This document shows positions 10,379 to 23,500 of a DNA stretch of 64,000 nt, one piece after another. The first letter of the stretch is position 1. Each line of letters starts with the position of its first letter. The notes beneath the pieces are model-generated. The model saw nothing but the letters and a program-made list of their open reading frames with translations, was not told where the DNA came from and ran no database searches. Source of the stretch: Paracamarosporium sp. OC-R06-R3 (taxonomy: Eukaryota; Ascomycota; Dothideomycetes; Pleosporales; Didymosphaeriaceae); assembly GCA_019828545.1 (NCBI GenBank), contig JACVRA010000024.1:401175-465174 (forward strand), given 5' to 3'. The translations under genes and the position numbers were made by a program.

Positions 10379-12200
10379 TCATTTGCGAATCAGCCCAGTG
10401 CGCTCGTTAGCACTCTCTTCTTGTTCACCAATGTCTTCTTCCTCGTCCTCATCCTCTTCCTCCTCGTCACTCCACCCATCAGCTTCCAGACCACTTCCGC
10501 GAATTCCAAAGCTAAGAAGGAAACCAATAAAGGAGACACCAGCAAATATGCCAAAAGCTAATGCCTCGCCTTTGGGCTGAATCCTGGTTGCAGCCGTGAA
10601 AAGCGAGCCGGAGATAAACGGACCGGCCGCGCGTCCGGCTGCGGAAAGCGTTTGAGCAAGGCCATTCAGCGTACCAAGGACGTTGTGATTAGGTGCAGAG
10701 TTTGTTATCTGCAGTCGCATTAGCGTCGCCATCATATGCTCTCAGGATTGCTCTTACCAAAAGCAACGCAGACGTCAATCCACCAACGCTGGCCACAGTC
10801 TTGATGACGAGTATGACTCCTAATTCCGCCCACAGCCATCCCACTCCGGTACCAAGGCCTTGGAAAGGATTACTTTCCTTGTACCCAACCCACGGCATGA
10901 GTATGAATGCAGTAACAAAGGCCGCCAGGCTTATGCGATAAGTAACTTTGTTGCCTATCCTCTCTCTAAGTTTTCCATAAACACCAATCTGGAATAGTAT
11001 GGTGATTACGCCTGCAAATGCTAACGAAAGGCCAACACCTTTAATATTGAGACCTCGACCCGTAGGTTCTTCCTCTTCTGCAAAGATTGGGTACAACGAG
11101 TTGTATGATATGTTGGCGAGCTGGAAGATAAAGTACGTAACGAGTAGCAAAATAGTATCGCGGTTCAGGACTTCTTTCTTCGTAAGCACCTCGCCCGATG
11201 CCTCGGGGAATAAAGCCGGGGGTGAATCATCTTCTTCGTCACCAGATAATCCCTCTTCATCCTCTTCGTCCTCTTCATGGGCTCCGTCCAAGTGAGCGTT
11301 GTGGTGCCTGTTCCTGCGTTTCCGTATAAAGCGTTTGATGTATGTAGGTCGCGTCGAGCTTGTAAACTGCCACAGCCATGAGAATAGGTTTCCAACCCGT
11401 CTCCCTAATGGTGGCAGAGTTTTTGCCTCTTCCAAGCTTTCCTCCAAGAACCCCATACAAACGACAAGGTCGATAGCTAGCACAACAGCCGCAAAAAGAT
11501 TTGGAAAAAGGTACGGGTACGGATTCGACCGATCTTTGTGCAAAGGATGGCGCTCCATAACCAAGACGCCGCCCACAATGGGACCTGTGATGGCACCCAG
11601 CCCGTACACAACTGGTAGGTAGGTGAAAGCTCTGGACTGGTTGCTTCGATCCGTGATCTCGCCCAAACAAGTTGAGACGACGCCTGCATTGCCGTTGACT
11701 AGGCCCATGAAGACCTGCACCACTATCGCCTGCCACAGCGTGCGACAGAAGCCAAATGCCACAAAGCACAGGAGCGTCAAAAAAGTGCCTATTATAATGA
11801 CGGGCTTTCTTCCGACGCGATCCGACAACCAGCCCCAGAAGAAGTTGGTCGCAAACTGTGCAAGCGCGAACGACGAGGCAATTAGGCCCACGTACAAGCC
11901 TGCCTCCCCATCTTTAACTTCGGGGAACGATTTTGCCATCTCAGGAAGGTATGGGCTTATCGAGTTGAGGGCCGTCTGCTCGGCGAGAGCAATGACGGCC
12001 AGGACGGCAAGCTGTCTTGTCGGCAGAGGGGATTCATGATGGCTGTCGTCTGAATCGGAACCGTGGCTGCGATTGCCAGGAGGCGAAGGTTGAGAGCCCA
12101 GCGGTCGACCGCGGGTACTGGGTGCTCTAATGGGAAACGTCTGATAGTGCAGTGTCGACGACTTCCGCCGGGGGTCAATGGAGGGGCGGGTGCGGCCCAT
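10379..12200 (-). CDS. MFS transporter with acidic cytosolic loop and tail
   Basis: Two exons (complement of 10758-12200 and 10379-10708), split by a 49-nt GTAAGA...GCAG intron, give 590 aa. The polar N-terminus (about 65 residues) is followed by about 12 hydrophobic segments. The MFS motif A appears after TM2 as GWLSDRVGRKPV (about residues 124-135), and a Gly/Pro-rich motif C-like stretch (GLGAITGPIVGG) lies in TM5. The central loop between TM6 and TM7 is long, basic and then highly acidic (HEEDEEDEEGLSGDEEDD), and the C-terminus has another acidic run. The overall pattern fits the fungal group related to yeast YCR023C and to plant ZIF1-like (zinc-induced facilitator) carriers, placed in the plasma or vacuolar membrane. 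The substrate is not known. Confidence 0.88.
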
Positions 12201-12941
12201 GGCAACACTGGGGGCGGTTGAGAGCGATGCCGAGCTGTAGCAAGTCTACCTCGTCGAGGCCGCCGGTTCTGTGCCAGAGCTTGCTTGCATTGGGGAGCGG
12301 CAGGCGGAGGTAGCGAACGAAATGCAGAATTGGCGCAGAGATGGGAAAGTGAGAAATCCAGGCTGCCGGATGCAAAAGCGCACCATCACGCGGAACGTGT
12401 GTCGTCATACCCCAATTGCGGCAGGTACGCGCCTTGGCAAGAACCGCGCACGCCTCTCTACACCCGAACCCAACTGCACAACAAGCAGTCAATCGCACAG
12501 TATATCGTTAGAACAGTTTAATCTATCATGCTTCGCTATGTGGAACGTCCCTTGAAAGGGACCGATTCGCCTGAACACCAATTTGGCTCCCGGAGGTCGA
12601 CTATAAAGGGCGAGGATAAATTACTACAGATGAACTGGGTCCCTTCGTACCCTGTCTTTGCCTATAGTACATGAACTGGATACAAGCTACCTCATTTGAA
12701 AGCACCGGCTGCTGCGACACATATCACGTGCCTATGTACCCGTGAGCCCCAGAAGCCCTTAGTCATACGGCTCAGACCATCCGTTCTTCCATGGTTCCAC
12801 CCCACCTTAGCCCTTTGGACGCTGCCGTGGCTTCTTTTCGCCATTACACTCAACAAACTCCATGCTTTTAGTCTAACTACCAGTCCGTAGTTCAAAAAAG
12901 CTGACTCCCACGTTATCTCTTTGTCAATTCACGTGCTCGTC
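12201..12941. other. divergent promoter region, MFS gene and F-box gene
   Basis: These 741 bases separate two divergently transcribed genes and must hold both promoters. Short overlapping ORFs (for example 12271-12555) have no support. No repeats are seen. Confidence 0.5.
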
Positions 12942-14773
12942 ATGCTTGAGAAAAATTGTCTACTCACGCTACCGGATGAATTGCTGCTCAAAATCGTGCA
13001 ATCCATTCCAGCACCAAAACAACTTCCGAGCAGCAGGCTCCGCCGGTCAAAGCTATCATGGAATCCGCAAAGATTGCCTCTTTCAGACTATCGTTCTCTA
13101 TCCCTGGTATGCCGACGTTTAAACAATATCGTAACTGGTAGCGTAATGTATGCTCACTACGACCATGAATTCGACTACATGTCTTCGGCTCGATTCATCA
13201 GAACAATATTTCGAAATCCACCTCTGGCGCAGAAATTGAAGAGCATGAAAGAAATCGGGGAACGAGACCACGAATACATTGAAGTGTATAAACGTTCAGC
13301 TGCCAGTATCAAGTGTCTCTGCGCGGTAATCAAGCATTTGGACTTGCCGGGTTCAGAGAGATTAAAGCAAGACATTGAAAATGGAGAAGATACAAAATAT
13401 GATATCGAGGCTGCGCTGATCATTGCTTTGGCTCCGAATATCCAGACGATATCATTGAATTGCAATATGCGCGAATATCATCTTATTGGCGAATTTGGAG
13501 AGCTTATACGGCCCAAGCCGGTCAGTCTGATCATGATACTTCATGCGGCTCGAGGTCTTTCGTACGGCCAAGTGCATCAATTCAAACATCTTCGAAAGTT
13601 CAAACTGAATATGTCTGGTCTGGAGCCCGACTTCATTTCTAGCATCCTCCGCTTGGATTCCCTAGTTGATCTCGTGCTTTTCAACTACAGCACAAGGGAG
13701 CACGACATTCATGAAAGTTCTGGTTGGGATTGTCCTGTTAAGAGGTCCAAAGTCAGAAGAATACGTCTAGATAATTTCGACACCCGCTCCTCATCCGTCT
13801 TCAAACTGGTATCATCATGTCAGAATCTGGAAGAATTTTCATTGAGTGTCCTAAACGGTCCTGGGTTAACCCCTGACTATCGCCGTCTCATCAGCGAGCT
13901 TCAGGAGCACCAGCCTGGGCTACAAGTCTTGAGTATAAGCAACTTTCGCGAAGAATTTTCGATCATTACTGATGACGCAACATGTCGGTTGGGTCCTTTG
14001 AATCATTTCAAAAATCTCAGATATTTGGCTGCGCCGCTAGAATTGCTAATCAGTAAGTTAGACGCACTCTGCTAAATCATGACTACCAGGCTAATATGGG
14101 CAGATCCCATGACCTCAGACCCCAATCTTTATCTTGGGATGCTACTCCCACAAAATCTTCGGACTTTCGTGCTAAGCAAAGGAGAAGTGCGCTTCAGCCG
14201 GGACCCTAGCGGCATAGAGGAGAAGTTCAATAGGGCATTGTGTGACAAACATATACAGAGTGTAGTGGATGCATGCCGAGGTCAATCTCTTGGTCTAGAA
14301 GCATTTGGAATCCAATACAGGACCGACTTCCGGTACCCAGAAGTCCCCCAAGGTTATGCAAATAATAGCATAGACCTTGCTCGAATGGAAGACGTGCACT
14401 TCGACTTTTTCAAATTCACTCGCGATTTTGAAGCCTGCGGTGTACATTTCGACTACGTTATCAAAGTCGCACATCAACGCGCACATGGTCAGTGACCTTT
14501 CATATGAACAAAGGAGGGATTATGTCCCTTAAGTCCTGTTGTCATTGTTACTAACATAAGGGCACAGAAGCGCATGAACGACTCATTTCTGTGCGTAGGA
14601 TCAACGGTGATGCAATAGCGGATGAATATTCCTATCATCTCCATTCGACTTATGATAAAGTGCCGCAATATGAGTTGACAGGCTTTGAGACCCCTCGCTT
14701 CTTGGACACAGAGGGCGAGGAGTTCGGAGTACAAAGGGACAAAAAGAGGTTTGAGAATCGAGAAGAAATTTAA
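12942..14773 (+). CDS. F-box protein
   Basis: Exons 12942-14052, 14104-14487 and 14568-14773 join in frame to 566 aa, with GTAAGT...GCAG (51 nt) and GTCAGT...ACAG (80 nt) introns. The ATG at 12942 was chosen because the F-box begins at once: LLTLPDELLLKIVQSIP, then a gap, then LSLVCRRLNNIV. After the F-box the protein is leucine-rich with irregular spacing, as in the many lineage-specific F-box proteins of ascomycetes, whose C-terminal part recruits substrates to an SCF ubiquitin ligase through Skp1. The tail (exon 3) is charged and ends in a Lys/Arg/Glu-rich stretch. No orthologue with a known target is recognised. Confidence 0.8.
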
Positions 14774-15603
14774 ATTGTGGGAGTACATTGATGGATAAAA
14801 GTTGGTCATGTCCCGCCATCTTAAGCTTCAAGTAAAGGAGGACTGTAGCAAGACAATAACAAGCGACGTAAAGCTTGAAAGCGGACCTAGGTGTTAGTGA
14901 TCAGGTGCCTGTTTACAAAGAGTCTGGCTTCGCGGTTGTGGTTACATCTTAGGTCTAGGGTTATACATGCCCCAATGATCCTTTGAAAGCTAGACATAGT
15001 TTTGTACATGTTCACTAAAGCATATCTCAGCCCACCCACGTCCGCGCCATTCTATTTCACCAGAACGAATGGTGGATATTTGACGCTACATTCAGCGAAT
15101 CGCTACGTGAGAACCTAAAAACCGACTCATTCACGCTTCAGTTTCACGCGGGATTGGAAATATACTTATGCATTAAACGTAAGACATGTTCCCTACATCT
15201 TGTGCGCCTACAACACGAATAATGAACAACTATTAGAATCGTATTCCGATCTGAAAGAACTATGTGTACTTCAGATCGACACGTTTTTTCTTTTCCATAC
15301 GACGCCTAAACACTATGTCAAAGACCTCAAACAGTATACCCGTGTTCACATACGACCAAAAACGTCAAAGAAGTTGCATCGTACGCCTAGCTTTCCTTGG
15401 AAATCTCAGAAATTTATCTGTACGATGTCTGAAAAGCCTAGAGTTATAATGTGCGTCCGATTATAGGTCGTAATTGCGCATTTGTTCTGGTCCTTCTCAA
15501 GTACTTGGTTGGCCTTAAACGTCGTCACATTTTTTTTTTCGTTCGCAGATACGCAGCCGTGACTTATCCTGCCAAAACGTGAGCATGTTACTTAGACTCA
15601 TGA
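14774..15603. other. intergenic spacer with weak ORF-like stretch
   Basis: This follows the F-box gene. An ORF at 15200-15466 is open but has no recognisable motif, and an imperfect coding-like stretch upstream of it (15040-15180) contains stops. It may be a decayed gene copy, but nothing supports a functional product. Confidence 0.35.
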
Positions 15604-15819
15604 CTAGATTGCTATCGCACCATGAGGGTTCCATCTGATTACTTTCGGCGCTGGCGCTGGGGGCGCTTCGGGGTCGGGTTTCGTCAATTCTACATCACCC
15701 CTGGGCACCCTTTTCCGCTTCGCCGTCATTGAGTATATGATACCAGCAATTGAAGCGAGTACAATGACCCCAAGAGGAACACCGATGCCAATCGATGCTG
15801 AAGTCGTGAGTTTGGTCAT
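15604..15819 (-). CDS. small single-pass membrane protein
   Basis: This 71-aa ORF starts MTKLTTSASIGIGVPLGV and has one strong hydrophobic segment at about residues 9-31 (IGVPLGVIVLASIAGIIYSM), followed by KRKR and a Pro/Ala-rich tail. Positive charges after the segment suggest an N-out/C-in topology with no cleaved signal. Such short proteins with a Gly-containing TM helix are common in ascomycete genomes and resemble the juxtamembrane part of larger sensor-like proteins. The function is unknown. It could be the last exon of a larger gene, but I saw no matching upstream exon. Confidence 0.5.
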   Translation of the reverse strand: MTKLTTSASIGIGVPLGVIVLASIAGIIYSMTAKRKRVPRGDVELTKPDPEAPPAPAPKVIRWNPHGAIAI

Positions 15820-17457
15820 TGTTTAATATCGATTTGTTATGAGCGCGGGCCTTTGGAAAGTGCTCATCAACGTCGCGTTGGGTCGCGTGCTCTCGTGTAG
15901 TGATTTAAATGGTAAGTTCGAGCGGTATGAAATACATTGAGAGTTGTGATATTGGTAGGTCAGGGTGAGAGGCTTATCTGTAGTAATGTATAAGTTCTAA
16001 ATCGCTCAAATAACAGTACACAGCCCAGTGGCAAATGATCGCACCCCGGAAAGCGCCTTGTGACTGACCATACGAACCACGATCATCCACCACTCAATGA
16101 ATCCCTGCTAGAGCTCAGGTTCGACCGATCTGCACGCACAATTGTTGCAGGAGAAAGAGCGGGAGGGTCGAAAAAGTGAGTGCAGCACCTACCGACTAAA
16201 TGGCGCCGCACGGAGGCAACCATAATGATGCTTGAGCTAAGTTGAGGCTTCCATAGCAAGCGGGACAGCCGAGACCGTCATCAATCTATTCGTCGCGTGT
16301 TCAACGTCCCTCTTCCATTATATTACCTTCCTATCTGGGTCTGGGTGATCGCTTACAGGTTGAGCTTATCGTGGAAGAAGCTTTGGAGTTGCCTTGTCGA
16401 GAAATAGATCCTCTGTTGTATTTCAGAAACGTGTTGCATCTAGGATTGCGGCCGTAATAAGGCACGCGTTTGGGGGCTTTAGCTCCTGGTTCGCATATGT
16501 ATTGTCGGGAACATCTAGAGAACCAATGCCGCGCTAACACCATTTTAGATTCGTATATTCTATAAGCCTACCCAATGTCTTCGTGATTATTGAACCACTC
16601 CTCTCTATTCCACCTGATCTTTCTATAACCTTCTCAGCGCGATGATTATTGGACCAAGGCACTAGCATGCAAACCTCCAAATTATGTCCGGATTTTCGTC
16701 TGTAATGCATTGAGATGCGAACAAAAGCTTAGAAATACAGCAAGGGACCGACGACTTCATACCCAAAGAGACCAAAGAGCATCCGATTATCGACTATACA
16801 CAGCAGAGTACAGAGAAGATAGTGAACATGGTGAATTTTCTGAACTTTGTGACAATAGTAAGCACAGGGTAGCGCGGCAATTTCACCCGAGACCTGCGTT
16901 TCAGATCAGCCTCAGACCTAGCCCGTCTACTTTCAACATACTTGAGACGTGTTACGATGGAGAACGCTAGCGCATGATTTTGCGTTATTGACTCGCGATC
17001 TGATCATTTTACTGCTGAGATTTTTGTGAGTCGAGAGAGGGTTCATACGAGGAAAATCGTCCATGAAGATTGGACTACATAATTGATAACGACCGTGGTT
17101 ACTTCTAGACACTAATCCTCCAAGAGACACATATACTATTAAATGTCGCCTATACACTCCCATCAACTAAATCGAATCAGACCAGGGTCTAGGCTTGCTG
17201 TGTCGCGATCTGGAACACAGCGTTTCCGGCTTGCCCACAAGTTATGCGAACTCTAATTCCACCTTAAGTGATCGGCTTTGCGCCAGAATCTACATGCTTT
17301 TATTCTTGTTGCTAGTATCGATGCTACCCGCACCCACCAACCATGCACCGACCATAGGACATTGATATTCTAGGGAAACACCATTTTCTGCCAGTATCAT
17401 CGACACTGCACCAATCAGTTCCATTGTTGTACATACGTCCCTGGATTACTGCCGACA
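15820..17457. other. intergenic spacer, gene-poor
   Basis: This is 1.6 kb of mixed-composition sequence. Short ORFs (16331-16543 minus, 16710-16970 plus) show no domain or splice pattern. The last 200 bases must include the promoter of the secreted zincin-like gene. Confidence 0.5.
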
Positions 17458-18730
17458 ATGCTCACCTTAAGGACGCTGCTCTCGCTCCCCGTTTTTCTCT
17501 CCACCACGATCATAACCCATGCTCTCGCTGCACCAGGTGGCTCGCCGAACGGCTCGGACGGTTCGGATGGCTACATCGACGTAGATAAGAAGGAGCCTTT
17601 CCTCAATTACGCCGCATCATTGACCGGCGGCGAAGGATGCAAAGACAAGGACCTCAAATGGATTCGCGACGGCTTCGACGAAATGAACAGATTGTTCGCT
17701 GCAGCGCAAGACCCTGACTTCGAACACGAATGCGAAATCGAGTTCTTCGGTCGTCCGTACAGAATACAAAACTATACAGACCTGATCAGAGCGAACTTGA
17801 GACGCGCGGGGCAGTATGCGAATCTGCAAAATGATCCGATTAGGAATCCAGATATACATGTGCGATGCGACGATCCGAACAGTATGTGTGATGAAGGGAA
17901 CAAAAAGGACGGGAAACACGCAGCGTACAACATTGGAAACGAACCACATATAAATTTCTGCAAGAGGTATTTCAATTTGGATCCGTTGGATGAGCAAGTG
18001 AACGACGAATCTAGCGACGAGCAGGCCAAGCTATCTTTAATAAACTATTATAACCGAGGTAAGAAAATTGAGGTACTGTTAAATCCAATCTGACTTACGT
18101 GCAGCTACGCTGTGGGCGCGGATGGTCATGCACATCTCAGATGTAGGATCAGCTGTTGTAACGAAAGCTATCCCAAATCTTCAACCCAATACCACCCGCG
18201 AATGGACACTGAACACCACGACCGGACCGATGAAGACATCTGTTCTATCGGGAGTCAGGGACGAGAAGCAAGGTCCGAACAATATCAGAATTTTGAAATA
18301 TGCGTACGGCGTAACGAGGGCAAAGCTTTTAGCTACTCTGTCCACACAAACCAATTACGACGCACTGAGCAACGCCGAGAACTATGCTCTATATGCGCTA
18401 GCGCGATATGTTATTCAGACGAAGGGATTCTTCCCAAGCATGCCTATCGTAAATTTCGGCAACGACATGGCCGTCCTAACGAACGACCAGATTCAGGATG
18501 GAGACAAGAAAAAGTTCGCTTGTTTCGATATGCCGGATGTCGTGTAAGTGGCTAAATTCCCTGTTCGAAGTCACTTTAGCTAACTCCTTCGTAGGCCTCG
18601 AATGGAGGGAATAGTACAGGAGGGGGCAAAGCTACCATCCTCGGCAATGAGGATAAAGGCGTCCTCGGGACATATCGTAGCCTTGGTTTTGATGACTCTC
18701 TTGCTTCTTACACTTGACGGCATTAACTAG
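17458..18730 (+). CDS. secreted, probably GPI-anchored zincin-like protein lacking HExxH
   Basis: Exons 17458-18058, 18105-18543 and 18595-18730 join in frame to 391 aa; both introns have GTAAG donors. The N-terminus is a signal peptide ending near HALAAPGG. The C-terminus (HIVALVLMTLLLLTL after Ser/Gly residues) looks like a GPI-attachment signal. The middle has NAENYALYALARYVIQ followed by GFFPSMP, a pattern I associate with the region after the zinc site in fungal M35/lysine-endopeptidase-like proteins. At the place where those have a HExxH helix, this protein reads ARMVMHISDVG: the first His and the Glu are missing. It is therefore probably a catalytically dead relative acting at the cell surface. 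The six or so cysteines in the mature chain fit a disulphide-bonded secreted domain. The family assignment is inference. Confidence 0.68.
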
Positions 18731-19262
18731 CTTTAGTGGGTGTTTGAAAACCCTGAACAGATACAAGATCAATGCCTCTCAAAACTCTAAGACATGAAGG
18801 CTCGTGTGTGATCGAATGAGATAATAGTGAGGATGGATGAGAGTGTACAGATATAAACCAAAGAAGATCTCACCAAGCAAAGAAGAAGCAGAAGGATAAG
18901 AGCTGATGTGTGGTTAGAGAAACTAAGGGTTGATTGAAATTGGGGAAGATTTTGAAACTGCAGCCGACAAATGAAGCAGAAACAATGACGGTTCAGTTGG
19001 GTATTGGGAGCATTTCATAAAGCAATCCCGGCTCCAAACCGCAGATGATCAAGAGATGAGATGGCACCAAAAGTGGCCAATGGGTGAACAATGTAGACGA
19101 AGAAATGAGGTATAAGGGTTTTAAGTAAGAAATGACTAAGGGAATATGAATAGCGCAACGAGAGCAAGAACGCTATAGAGTAGAAAAAAAGAAATCCGAG
19201 GTCCATGCCTTTTCTGGCGTGTTTGTAGGCGATCCGATGTTAGGTCACCGTTTGTCTTCTGC
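18731..19262. other. convergent 3' spacer
   Basis: This separates the 3' ends of two convergent genes. It is rich in A and G on the plus strand and has no supported ORF. Confidence 0.5.
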
Positions 19263-20534
19263 TTAGCGGGTTGGAGGCTGGTCCCAGTGCCTGAGCATCT
19301 GTTGGACTGCCCAATGCCACTCTGAAACAAAAGCATTCGCCAATTGGGATACACCGTCAGAAGACGGGGTTCTGCCTCCCCACATTGTAGGCTGCGATGC
19401 TTGGTGTTGAGCATAATATGGAATAAGTTGACTGCATGGCGTTAGACCCCTAGCATAGGAAATAATATCAAAGTACACTTACTCTTGATGGATCTTATTA
19501 AGTACCAACCAGCAGAAATTCCAGCTTCGGTTCGACTCTGGGTCCGAGTAGACCCGCCTTTTTGCTTCTTCAAGGCACTCGGAGCTGTAACAAAAGGTTC
19601 TGTTAGCGAGCGCAAATACCTTCGCATAGGACTTTCATATACCTGAAAGGGTAGTTCTTTGTTAGTCCACGAAGCTCAGTTAGTAGACTGTGGGAGTTGA
19701 CATAGTATGACCCTGGTGGGAACGTAAGTTATTTGTATATATCTGGGGGATAGGTACCCACAAGCGGCAGTCATGGGAGCAGCCACATCCGATGAACCAA
19801 GGGTCGCGAAAGCTTTTTCGATGCGTCGAAGCTCGTTGAGAGTATTAATGCGGTGAGAGTTGAGCGCTTGGATCATTTGCTCCTTCTCGGCCTGTAGTCC
19901 GTCAGAGTCGTGAAGTTGTTATAATCATTATAGTCACTTCGGTAGCCTTCTTAGGCGAAGCAACAATACAATTTTGTTTTCAAGATCCATGAATGATTTT
20001 AGAATAGGCAATCTGAATACCCATAGCTCAAAATCGGACCCTGTGGTTGTGCTATGGTAGGTAACTGGAAGCAGAATCGTGTTTTCTTGATGAAATTGAA
20101 AATCTACTTACTGAAGTAACTGTGGAACGAGAACTCGACATATTGTGGAAAGAAGGGACACGATATCTCCTTGCGGGAGGATTGCTAAAGTTACTGGAGT
20201 CGGAGTCGATGGAGCTTGCAGAGTATACAGACATAGAAGGTTGAGGCGTTTCCGGGTCTCTTCTTACGCTTGGAGATCGCGACTGTTGCCTCACAGATAT
20301 GTGATCAGGTTCGAAGATTCGAGGGATAGAGTTGCTTGAGTCAGGCAACGGTGGTATGAAGAACAGATCGAGCTCTCCTTCATAAGACTTGGGTTCTGGT
20401 GGATGATGGGTTCTTCGAAAGGGTTGAAACCCTGGTACCGATAGATAGCTCGATGGGTCGATACTGAGTGTTGTCGACGTGGTCGTTGAGGTGGGTGAAA
20501 TAGTTAGAGGCTCGTCTTGTGGTGGTGTGTCCAT
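19263..20534 (-). CDS. five-exon protein of unknown function
   Basis: Exons (complement of 20112-20534, 19758-19891, 19643-19687, 19584... down to 19483, and 19263-19449) join in frame to 296 aa; every donor is GTAAGT, GTACCT or GTATAT and every acceptor ends in AG. The first intron is long (220 nt) and the third exon only 45 nt. The N-terminal half is Ser/Pro/Thr-rich and likely disordered. The middle, from AEKEQMIQALNSHRIN through LLTELRGLTKNYPF and ECLEEAKRRVYSD, is predicted helical, and the end is Trp-containing (SEWHWAVQQMLRHW). No domain is recognised. The clean splicing and conserved-looking helices argue that it is a real gene; an annotator might choose a different first intron. Confidence 0.6.
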
Positions 20535-23500
20535 AATGGCATAGATGAGAAGTTTTTTCTTATATATATTTTGTGGTTATCTTGTGGGCTCCCCACGTGG
20601 TGAAGGTGAAGGAACTTAAGTGGATCCAACCCTTGATCGAAGCTGGATTACACAGACCAATGTCTCTGATCATGACGCCACGGGGAACCACAATGTCATG
20701 TAGACAGCTGAGAATGTATACAAGACTAGGGTGAATGTCTCGAGCACCGCATTTTGGCCCAGGGTGGCCCATAAGAAGGTCGACAACCGAGTGTGGACTC
20801 GTGTGACCGAGATGAAAGGATACAAGTTGGGCAAGCAACTAACCATAAGAAAGGCTGATGACAAAATGGATCTCATTCTAGGGCTGCACTCTGCACCCTA
20901 CAAGCACTCTTGGTCTCACTTTTGGGAAGTAGATAGGGCGTCTTGGCTGCAGGACGCGGATCTCCCGCCTGTCGAGATCAGTGAGACGCGAGGATCTCTC
21001 AGCCCCGGACTAGGGCTCTAGTCCCCCAAGTCTCGCGGCGGGATTGCTTGTTAGGTATGTACAGTACTACAAGGACAATGGCGCTGCTGGGTCCAAGCGC
21101 CAGCCACAGTGCAGATGTAAATACGACCACGGTGTGATGTAATCCGCTTCGGTCAATCTTGAACAACGCTCATGGAATGAGTCACTTCAGAATAAGGAAA
21201 GCACAGCTGGTCAACAGTAAGGCCCCTTTCTGGGTCAAATATTGCCCTTGGACGTGGAGACATTAGGAGTCGGCCGTTGCTGTTACGCTGAATCCTGTTC
21301 TTTGGTGGTTGCGAGAATAGGATCCGGTCTCAGCGGACAGGATTCGGCTGCGGAAAACGTATTACGAGCTTCGCAAACACACTACCTAGGTGAGGCCTTA
21401 GGCGCGATGAATATTCGGATCTGGTCCCTTCCGTGCCCATTATGATGAGAGGTGGAAAACCAAGCGCTTGGCAACACGCAGAGGTGTTGAGGCTGGTGCT
21501 GACATAGAGCTGCCGAGCCGCGATGGCGGGACCGCGTTTATCAAACGTGCGGTGGCTAGTGAGTAGCGCCACGTAGCTTGGTCATCGCTCAGCCTCGCAC
21601 GTCTAACATAGAACCTCACTTCACCGCTGCTTCTACACACGCACACTATTACACTACTATTACATTGCGCGGGTCCAAAGAAGCAGAAATAATATCTTGG
21701 ACACTTCTATCGCAACCCCTAACAACCTTACCAGAGCGTCACTATGAGTCGATCCGCGGCAGCAGTCACTGCCCCTGGTTCATCCTTTGGTATTATAGGC
21801 AGTGTAGGGATTGGTCTTGCTTCAGTCCGAGTGTCCATAGTGACCGTGCTTCCGTGCAAAGCCAGCGCTTCCTCCGATCGATCTGCAACACCTTGAGCGG
21901 CATTCATGAGACATATCCATTGGTTTACAGTGACACATTGCCAGGGATGGATCCTCATACGGAAGGTCCACCGAAGAAGAGGCACGCCGAAACCTTTGGG
22001 GCGGTGGATTCGTAGTTCCAAGATGCCACAGTGACTTGTGTCAGCGTTTACGCGGTTGCCATGCTTTCTGATGTCAGCTTTGGTACTCGGACCACGAGGC
22101 CCAACGCGAGAGTCCGTGTCCAGGTCTTTTTCTCCGCTTATCAACAGCCGTGGCCGAATAGAATCTCAGGCAACCTTTCATTTTGAGAATAAGCATTCGG
22201 TGATCAACCGCTAGCAGTAAGCATAACATTTTTCGCTTACATGAGCGTGCCATGAATGGCGTCAACCTCGGAAAACAGCACATTCAGCTCATGCACTCCA
22301 ATGACACTGCGGTTTGGCGCCAAGTCATAAGAGCCGCGTGGCCGATAGGGTGTTGAAAGGGTCCGATAATCAGCTTAAGCTTGATGTTAAAGTTGTTTTA
22401 GAGTTGACCATACATGCCCACGACAACACCCTACCAAGATCCATCGGGCTTCCAGGGCACCCAGCGCTCCATTCCTTCGTTCATTCCTTTACTTGGCAAG
22501 TGTCATTAAAATTACATCCAAATTGGGTAGCATTACTCGCGTGAGACGTTCAACGGGGTGTGGCCGGCATTTAGCTAGTCATGTATTGTACATAAAGTCT
22601 AGTTGATAGCCGTGATACTGGTAATTTTTGCGCTGCTTGTTCTGGGACGACACAGAACAACCCATATATACAGTTCTGCCATGATTCAGCATGCAATTCG
22701 TAGATATGAACAATAGTGTCCCGATGCTAAAGCTAAACACATTAGTGTTCAGTGAATGTGAGGACAGTTTATGTATCAGGTAAAGCCTTAAGCTTCCTCT
22801 AATGTCAACGTCTACGGAACTAGTAGAAAAATGGAGAAGTAAAATCATAGAACTACCGCCTTGGAAGCCCTATTTCAGGTCCGTCGACATAATGCCTCGT
22901 TTCTAAAAAATAAATACCACACGCAAACATGCTTTAGAATTCCCTTCTGTGTTAGATTGGCACCATCTAGCAGTCCTGCTGTCTTCAGAGCCTTTATGAC
23001 CTTTTGGTCTTGACACGCCTTAAATGATTTGTTTCTGATACAACATGATCAATGACATCGTGCGTACTAGACAATGAGGAACAAGACTATCGCCCGTCGT
23101 CGGGCAATCACACAATTCTTGCCGTGTGCCAGGGACCTACGAAAAGATTATACCCTAGTGTAGGCATTAATATCTGCTTTCCACTCTATGGTCGATTTCC
23201 TTACCCCGAATAATGGAGAACAAACGCACATTCTGAGATCCCTTAAAGACTTCCATGTGCAACAGATAATCACTTTCATATGACTAGCAAATATGAAGTT
23301 TAACATGTATAGATACCCTGAATTGACAATTAGATTTTTTGGTGATAGTGTAACGTCGTAGCTCATTGTAAGTCGCTGATTGTTGGGGTGAATGGAATCG
23401 CACGTGATACTCGCTTATATAAACATCTAACCGCACGGACTTATCGCGAAGTGCGGATCGCCGCCGCCCAGCACTAAAGAGTACCTCCACGCCGCTCTCA

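Noticed and set aside
15040..15466. Possible decayed gene after the F-box gene
   Set aside because: Open only in part, stops in the upstream half, and no recognisable motif; kept only as a spacer note.
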